DNA of 20,201 bases from Candidatus Hydrogenedens sp. Its GTDB lineage: Bacteria; Hydrogenedentota; Hydrogenedentia; Hydrogenedentales; Hydrogenedentaceae. This document shows positions 15,234 through 20,201 of the stretch, in pieces. Both the position numbers and the translations under genes were made by a program. The stretch covers positions 1 to 20,201 of the forward strand of contig DAOSUS010000052.1 in the NCBI GenBank assembly GCA_035378955.1, given 5' to 3'. The first letter of the stretch is position 1, and the number at the start of each line of letters is the position of its first letter. Under the pieces are notes generated by a model, which worked only from the letters and a program-made list of their open reading frames with translations, was not told the DNA's origin and did not search any database.

Positions 15234-16655
15234 TTAATCTTCAGGTTTTTCACCCGCAGGTGCCATTTTGACAATACGCGGGTGAAATATAGCCAGAGGA
15301 GTAACGAGGTCTTCTTGTTCCCGCATAACTTTATATATATCTTTATACACAAGAGGTATTTCATCTACTCCTGCGGTTATAACATTTACCTTGCGTTCTC
15401 TAAGTAGGCTTTCTACCTTTTTCCATGATAAAGTTTTCTTCGCCTGTGCCCTGCTCATGAGCCTTCCTGCACCATGGGCTGAAGAACAAAGAGATTCCTT
15501 ATTACCCAAACCTTTTACAATAAATGCAGGGCTTGCCATAGAACCGGGGATAATTCCCAGTTGCCCTTTCTCAGCAGGAGTCGCACCTTTACGATGCACG
15601 ATAACCTCCCTGCCATCGTGAATTTCTTTCCATGCAAAATTATGATGATTCTCTATTGTCCAAATAATGGAGACACCTAAGTTTTTACTGATATGTGTAT
15701 GTATACACTCATGATTTGCCTGTGCATATTTGCCCATCAGTTGCATTGCCTCCCAGTATTCCTGCCCCGCATGTTCTTCTAATGATAGCCAAGCAAGATG
15801 TTGTAATGAATGAGGAAGATTATGAAGTCTTTGTCTTGCGATTTTACTGTAATATTCACATACTAAAGCCCCAGTGCCACGGCTACCGCTATGCGTTAAT
15901 AAACCAAGATAAGTTCCACGAGGTATAGGCAGCTCATCGGTAATTATTTCTAAAATTCCAAATTCAACAAAATGATTGCCACTACCACTGGTGCCTAACT
16001 GGTCCCATGCTTTATCTTTATTTTCCTTTGTAATAGGGGAAATATTCCAGTTCAAATCCATAACAGGGTGTTGTCTTCGGGGTTTGAATGTTGACCCTAC
16101 ACCAAATCGAGTTTCCTGTTCGATGGCTTTTTTTAATCTTGTTGGGTTTTCTTCGATGATTTCAATAGGCAAATCAAAAACACTCATTTTAACACGGCAG
16201 GCAATATCAACTCCGACCGCAAAAGGTATTACCGCATTATCGGTTGCCAGAACACCACCAATAGGTAAACCATATCCCACATGAGCATCTGGCATAAGGG
16301 CTCCCCGAACAGAAACAGGTAAAGAACAAGCATTTTGCATTTGCTGTATCGACTCTGAATCAATTTCTGTTCCCCATATTTTATAAGGTGCTTTCGTTGA
16401 ACGACCTCTTTCTACAAAATCTTCTTGGTAGGCTGTTAGTTTTGTATTATCAATCCCTGTATGAAGTTTTTGTGCCAATTCTTTCCATAAATTATCTTGC
16501 AAAAAGGCAACAGGATTACGAATAATCACCCGAAGCATTCTTTTGGCTTCCTTTTTGGAAAACCCCTCTTTTATCGCCTTATTAAAAATCTGAATGGCTG
16601 TTTCTCGTAGTTCCTTTGAACTATAACCTATCTGAATGAGTTCCTTTTCTTTCAT
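15234..16655 (-). CDS. rtcB: RtcB-family RNA-splicing/repair ligase
   Basis: 473 residues from the chosen start. RtcB joins RNA 2',3'-cyclic phosphate or 3'-phosphate ends to 5'-hydroxyl ends using GTP and Mn2+. Core motifs are present: MPDAHVGYGLPIGGV, then GVDIAC with C153 as a metal ligand, GSGNHF (H228), HSGSRG (H255), NHHN (337-338) and AHGAGR, whose H394 corresponds to the guanylylated histidine. The first 60 residues are a helical Lys/Glu-rich extension absent from the shortest homologues. A reading frame starting 37 codons earlier lies inside the Nudix gene; the ATG at 16655, four bases after the Nudix stop and with AGG nearby, fits coupling better. No archease, RtcA or RtcR gene is beside it in this window. 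Confidence 0.92.
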   Translation of the reverse strand: MKEKELIQIGYSSKELRETAIQIFNKAIKEGFSKKEAKRMLRVIIRNPVAFLQDNLWKELAQKLHTGIDNTKLTAYQEDFVERGRSTKAPYKIWGTEIDSESIQQMQNACSLPVSVRGALMPDAHVGYGLPIGGVLATDNAVIPFAVGVDIACRVKMSVFDLPIEIIEENPTRLKKAIEQETRFGVGSTFKPRRQHPVMDLNWNISPITKENKDKAWDQLGTSGSGNHFVEFGILEIITDELPIPRGTYLGLLTHSGSRGTGALVCEYYSKIARQRLHNLPHSLQHLAWLSLEEHAGQEYWEAMQLMGKYAQANHECIHTHISKNLGVSIIWTIENHHNFAWKEIHDGREVIVHRKGATPAEKGQLGIIPGSMASPAFIVKGLGNKESLCSSAHGAGRLMSRAQAKKTLSWKKVESLLRERKVNVITAGVDEIPLVYKDIYKVMREQEDLVTPLAIFHPRIVKMAPAGEKPED

Positions 16656-16659
16656 TATA

Positions 16660-17184
16660 TTACCTATTCGTTTCCTGAAAATATAATCGAAGCAGTTCTT
16701 TATGTGCTGTAAATGCAAGGGGAGGAAGTTGGTCGTATTGAAAAAATTCTGCTTCAGAAACATCACTACCTGCCCGAATTATCCCATTCCATTTTTCTAC
16801 AATGAAACCCATAACTAAAATAGTTCCTGTTAATTTACTCGGTTGTGCGGATATGCCTAACAATTTTAGTTGTTCCGCTACGATGCCTGTTTCTTCTAAT
16901 AATTCCCTTGCCGCAGATTCTTCTGTTGTCTCTCCTAATTCCATATATCCTCCGGGGAGCATCCATTGCCCAAATGCAGGCTGAATAGCCCTTCTGGTTA
17001 ATAAGAGGTCTTTACCTGTATTTGTAACAAAGCAACATGTGGCAGGTGTCGGATTATGGTAATAGTGCCTTTGACAATTTTTACAAAAAGGACGCAATTT
17101 TTCCCCATCGTTTTCCAGAATAAGTGTTTCACCGCAAATGGCACAAAAACGCCATGGAAAAGGTTCAAAAAAATGGATAGGCAT
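16660..17184 (-). CDS. Nudix hydrolase with N-terminal zinc ribbon
   Basis: 174 residues. A zinc ribbon (C14, C17, C34, C37) leads into a Nudix fold whose signature is complete: G79, E85, then RELLEETGI ending at 101, matching GX5EX7REUXEEXGU. The glutamates bind the Mg2+ that drives cleavage of a nucleoside diphosphate linked to another group. The zinc ribbon is like that of NADH pyrophosphatases, but the SQPWPFPxS motif that follows the Nudix box in NudC is not seen. NADH, ADP-ribose and a modified nucleotide therefore all remain possible. AAGG lies nine bases before the ATG. It is the first gene of the cluster rtcB, pyrR-pyrB, pyrC. Confidence 0.9.
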   Translation of the reverse strand: MPIHFFEPFPWRFCAICGETLILENDGEKLRPFCKNCQRHYYHNPTPATCCFVTNTGKDLLLTRRAIQPAFGQWMLPGGYMELGETTEESAARELLEETGIVAEQLKLLGISAQPSKLTGTILVMGFIVEKWNGIIRAGSDVSEAEFFQYDQLPPLAFTAHKELLRLYFQETNR

Positions 17185-17202
17185 GTGTCTATACCTTTTC
17201 TT

Positions 17203-17231
17203 TTGTTTTTTTATTTATGTTTATATATTAT
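17203..17231 (+). promoter_or_regulatory. Possible promoter of the exported hydrolase gene
   Basis: TTGTTT (17203-17208) and TATTAT (17226-17231, five of six consensus bases) are 17 bases apart in the 101-base divergent gap. The -35 is weak. A leftward promoter for the Nudix cluster must lie in the same gap, but I could not single one out. Confidence 0.35.
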
Positions 17232-17272
17232 ATTTAATTCGCAAAGTTTTTGTGCATTAATTTAATCGTATT

Positions 17273-17277
17273 GGAGG
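17273..17277 (+). promoter_or_regulatory. Ribosome binding site that fixes the hydrolase start
   Basis: GGAGG eight bases before the ATG at 17286. The TTG at 17250, which opens a longer frame, has no such site, and the ATG gives a proper signal peptide. Confidence 0.75.
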
Positions 17278-17285
17278 AAAATAGA

Positions 17286-19331
17286 ATGAAAAATAGATGT
17301 AAATGGATAAATTTATTTTACATATTATTATTAATTTTTACAATGGATAATTTTTCAATTGCAGATTCCCTGGATTCAAATATACTGCAGAAAGCAAATA
17401 TTCCCTCCAAACCTCAAGATATGATGAAAGAATATTTAAATAAATCTGCTATGGTTTATTTAAAATCACTGGAAGAAAATCCTAATAGATTCCCCGAAAA
17501 AGAAAATATCGAGTTATATAAAAATGAAAAAAGAGAACTATACTGGTCATTATTAGGTGGAAAACCCGATGTTACTCCTCTGAATCCCGTTGTTGTTCGT
17601 AAAGGAACTAAATCTACATATAGATATGAAGTGCTGTATTTTGAAAGTCAACCCAATTTTTATGTCTCTGCCGTTTTATTCTTACCTCTCTCAGAACCCC
17701 CATACCCTTGTTTAATGGTTCCCTGTGGACACTCGCAGGAAGCCAAAGGATATTCGGAATATCAAAAACTATGTATTTTATTATCAAAAAATGGTATCGC
17801 GTCGCTGATATATGATCCTCCCGGGCAGGGAGAACGAATTACCTTTTTGAAAGCAGATGGTTCCCCGGATGTTTGGGGAACAGCCGAACACACCATATTG
17901 GGATTAGGATGTATTCTATTAGGTGAAAATTATGCCCGATATGAAATATGGGATGGTATAAGAGCCATTGATTATTTAGAAACCCGAGTAGAAATCCAAA
18001 AAGATAAAATAGCTTGTTCTGGTAACTCCGGTGGTGGCACACAAACGGCATATCTCATGGCGTTAGAACCACGAATTTATGCTGCTGCTCCTTCCTGTTA
18101 TTTAACTTCATGGGAAAGATTATTAAATACTATTGGACCTCAGGATGCAGAACAAAATATCTTCTCACAAATAAAATATGGCTATGACCATTCAGAATAT
18201 CTTTTTATGCATGCTCCAAATCCGGTGTTAATCTGTTCTGCTACAAAAGATTTCTTTGATATTACAGGCACATGGACTACTTTTCGTGCCGCAAAAAGGC
18301 TTTATGCAAAGTTGGGAGTTAATTCAATGTGTGATTTGATTGAAGTAGATACTCAACATGGTTTGGGGAAATCACTGCGAGAAGAGATAGTGGAAAGGAT
18401 GCTTTTATGGCTTAAGGGGATAACAAAAGAAGTTGAAGAGCAGATTGAAGAGAATGAATTATTAACAAAAGAAGAGTATCAAGTTTGCAAGGGAGGAAAT
18501 ATAAGAGAAATTCTTGGATCAAAGACTGTTATTGATATTAATCGTTATAAAGAAAAGATTTGTGCACAATCACGAAATACTACATGGGCTTCGTTTACAT
18601 TAGAACAAAAACAATCAAAAGTTCGAGAAATTATTAATGTTGATGATTGGGACAATATTCCTGAACCGAAAGTTGTTGAATTAGAACAGATAGATAAAAA
18701 ATCTTTTCCCGAGGCGAAATCAATTACGCCAATTGTTATAAGCCCGGAAGATGGGATTTTTCTCCCCGGATATTTATTAGAAGCAAAACAATCAGTTTCA
18801 AAAGTAGTTATATATACCCGTCCTGAAGGGAAAAGTAAAGATATTGATTTAATAGAAGATTATTTGAAACATAATATTTATGTTTGTGCGGTTGATATAA
18901 GAGGCACAGGGGAAACATCTCCTATTCCCAGTAAGAATGATATTACAAACACAGTAGGTGCAGGTTGGGAAGATTATTTCCGTGCTTATTTGATAGGTAA
19001 GTCTTATGTAGGAATGAGAGTGCAGGATTATTTTTCTGTGATTAAGTATTTAAGAAAAAAATATGGTGATAAAGTAAATATATTGATAGATGCAGAAGGT
19101 GTCCTTTGTGTGTCGGCTTTACACACAGCGTTTTTATTGCTACCGCAAAAAGTAGAATTACATCTGAAAGGTTTGATTTCGTGGAGTAATATAATAGAAA
19201 ATCCTCGTATTCAAGGACAGATAACCAATGCTGTACATGGGGTACTAAAATGGTATGATATACCCCAACTTATTTCTGAACTTGATAGTGAAAAAATAAG
19301 AATCATACAGGAAGAACCACAAACCTTCTAA
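17286..19331 (+). CDS. Exported acetylxylan-esterase-like tandem alpha/beta hydrolase
   Basis: 681 residues. A signal peptide covers about the first 27 (hydrophobic WINLFYILLLIFTMDNFSIA). The first alpha/beta hydrolase domain (about 90-395) has YDPPGQGER, the nucleophile S248 in CSGNSGGGTQT, an acid in TKDFFDI (D322 or D325) and H358 in DTQHGLG. This fits the acetyl xylan esterase/dienelactone hydrolase clan and probable deacylation of a polysaccharide outside the cytoplasm. The second half (about 465-650) repeats the fold (YTRPEGKSKD, VDIRGTGETSP, GMRVQDYFSVIKYL), but the expected GxSxG elbow reads DAEGV, so that copy is probably inactive. The ester substrate is not evident. The next gene starts 18 bases after the stop and is probably co-transcribed. 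Confidence 0.85.
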   Translation: MKNRCKWINLFYILLLIFTMDNFSIADSLDSNILQKANIPSKPQDMMKEYLNKSAMVYLKSLEENPNRFPEKENIELYKNEKRELYWSLLGGKPDVTPLNPVVVRKGTKSTYRYEVLYFESQPNFYVSAVLFLPLSEPPYPCLMVPCGHSQEAKGYSEYQKLCILLSKNGIASLIYDPPGQGERITFLKADGSPDVWGTAEHTILGLGCILLGENYARYEIWDGIRAIDYLETRVEIQKDKIACSGNSGGGTQTAYLMALEPRIYAAAPSCYLTSWERLLNTIGPQDAEQNIFSQIKYGYDHSEYLFMHAPNPVLICSATKDFFDITGTWTTFRAAKRLYAKLGVNSMCDLIEVDTQHGLGKSLREEIVERMLLWLKGITKEVEEQIEENELLTKEEYQVCKGGNIREILGSKTVIDINRYKEKICAQSRNTTWASFTLEQKQSKVREIINVDDWDNIPEPKVVELEQIDKKSFPEAKSITPIVISPEDGIFLPGYLLEAKQSVSKVVIYTRPEGKSKDIDLIEDYLKHNIYVCAVDIRGTGETSPIPSKNDITNTVGAGWEDYFRAYLIGKSYVGMRVQDYFSVIKYLRKKYGDKVNILIDAEGVLCVSALHTAFLLLPQKVELHLKGLISWSNIIENPRIQGQITNAVHGVLKWYDIPQLISELDSEKIRIIQEEPQTF

Positions 19332-19349
19332 GAAGTAAAAGTAGTAATA

Positions 19350-20165
19350 ATGATGAATATTTTTCTTATATGTGCAGGAATAATATTTCCTTTGTTATCT
19401 CAAACCGATTTGCCGGAAAAAAGTAAATTGGGTATACAAGAAAATTCAAAAACCATATCATTAGAACCTTGCACAAATGAAAATAGTAAATGGTTTTGGT
19501 TTGTTAGTCTTGTAAATCCGTATCCAAAAATGGAAAGTGAAAAACCCGTTAGAGAATTGTTTGATCCTATTATGGGATTTTTTGCTCCTGACCAAAGACC
19601 CGTGAAAACAGTTAGTGATTTTCGTGATAATCACCTAATTTGGGCTCCTCATGCAGGGATTGGATATCAGATTAATTCAAAATGGTCTATTACAGCTCAA
19701 GGTGGGGGAGAAGGCGGGAAAATTAGAACAAAACAAACACATCCCTCTATTCTTTTAATGCCTTTGCACACAGATTTTGAGATAAAACGAATGGCTTTTT
19801 ATTATGGAACAGGAGTTCATTTTTCTCCATGGGGTAGTCCCATCCATAAGGACTTTGAGAATTGGAAAGAGCGAATCAAAGCAACCCGTCCTTATCTTTC
19901 AGCATCGGCTACCTATACCTATGCTACCTATGATGCAAAGGTAAAAGTAAAATTTCTTCCTCTTTTACATCTTGTAGATTTAAACCTATCGGATGAATGG
20001 AATACAGTTAGTCTGGATACCAATATCGGTTTTGAAACACCCCTCAATAAAAGAGATGAATTTGTAGTTTCCTTTGGTTATTCAAAATTTGCGAGACTGC
20101 AAGAAGATTTTGATAGTTTTACTTTTACCATAGAATTCAAAAGGTTTTTACAAAAGAAAAAATAA
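19350..20165 (+). CDS. Exported protein, probable outer-membrane beta-barrel
   Basis: 271 residues with a short signal peptide (MNIFLICAGIIFPLLSQT). The rest alternates polar and hydrophobic residues in strand-sized pieces (HAGIGYQINSKWSITAQGG, FYYGTGVHFSP, ATYTYATYDAKVKVKF, TNIGFETPL, EFVVSFGYSKF). It ends in FTFTIEFKRFLQKKK, close to the aromatic C-terminal strand of barrels though followed by four extra residues. A lipid- or small-molecule-facing barrel is the best guess; no family is recognised. Two adjacent ATG codons (19350 and 19353) are possible starts and no strong ribosome binding site is present. It follows the hydrolase by 18 bases, so the two may act together at the cell surface. 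The last 36 bases of the window hold no feature I can identify. Confidence 0.65.
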   Translation: MMNIFLICAGIIFPLLSQTDLPEKSKLGIQENSKTISLEPCTNENSKWFWFVSLVNPYPKMESEKPVRELFDPIMGFFAPDQRPVKTVSDFRDNHLIWAPHAGIGYQINSKWSITAQGGGEGGKIRTKQTHPSILLMPLHTDFEIKRMAFYYGTGVHFSPWGSPIHKDFENWKERIKATRPYLSASATYTYATYDAKVKVKFLPLLHLVDLNLSDEWNTVSLDTNIGFETPLNKRDEFVVSFGYSKFARLQEDFDSFTFTIEFKRFLQKKK

Positions 20166-20201
20166 AAAATGGACGAATGAGTAAATGATTCCTAATTTAA
20201 T

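Noticed and set aside
16656..16766. A 37-residue N-terminal extension of RtcB overlapping the Nudix gene
   Set aside because: The extra residues do not look like RtcB and the later ATG sits in a normal coupled position.
1..20201. tRNA, rRNA, CRISPR array, insertion sequence or prophage
   Set aside because: I saw no cloverleaf, regularly spaced repeats, transposase motifs or phage structural genes on either strand.

Overview
The window is AT-rich, densely packed bacterial DNA with twelve protein-coding genes (one interrupted by an in-frame stop and running off the left edge). It has no tRNA, rRNA, CRISPR array or insertion sequence that I could see. The mix is a Tat-exported Gfo/Idh/MocA oxidoreductase, a large exported acetylxylan-esterase-like hydrolase, a Glu-rich beta-propeller lipoprotein, an HDOD regulator with a zinc ribbon, and a possible outer-membrane barrel. 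This points to a Gram-negative, probably environmental or anaerobic bacterium of the Planctomycetes/Hydrogenedentota/Lentisphaerae kind. That placement is inference from gene style only; no marker gene settles it.

Left region (1-5957). A minus-strand gene encodes about 700 residues of coiled coil, one membrane span, a Pro-rich linker and leucine-rich repeats. An in-frame TGA at 633-635 splits it, and the same frame stays open for 210 further codons to the window edge. Divergent from it, behind a good sigma70-like promoter, lies a zinc-ribbon + MshEN-like + HDOD regulator. Convergent with that is a SPASM protein that has lost the radical-SAM cluster motif.

Middle region (6149-12175). carA (small subunit of carbamoyl-phosphate synthetase) stands alone, without carB. 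A minus-strand pair encodes a beta-propeller lipoprotein and a small LITAF-like zinc-ribbon membrane protein. A Tat-exported Gfo/Idh/MocA oxidoreductase follows on the plus strand and ends at a strong bidirectional terminator.

Right region (12191-20165). A minus-strand cluster runs Nudix hydrolase, rtcB, a PyrR-PyrB fusion, then pyrC. Its junctions are nearly gapless except for 97 bases before the fusion gene, which hold a palindrome and a hairpin touching the ribosome binding site. Divergent from it are an exported tandem alpha/beta hydrolase and a predicted beta-barrel protein.

How they fit together: CarA, the PyrB half of the fusion and PyrC are components of the first three steps of de novo pyrimidine synthesis, with the PyrR half a likely regulatory or uracil-salvage module on the same polypeptide. 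The exported hydrolase, oxidoreductase and propeller look like envelope or polysaccharide-processing functions. The most noteworthy observations are the PyrR-PyrB fusion, the in-frame TGA inside a well-conserved repeat module, and the degenerate radical-SAM/SPASM protein.
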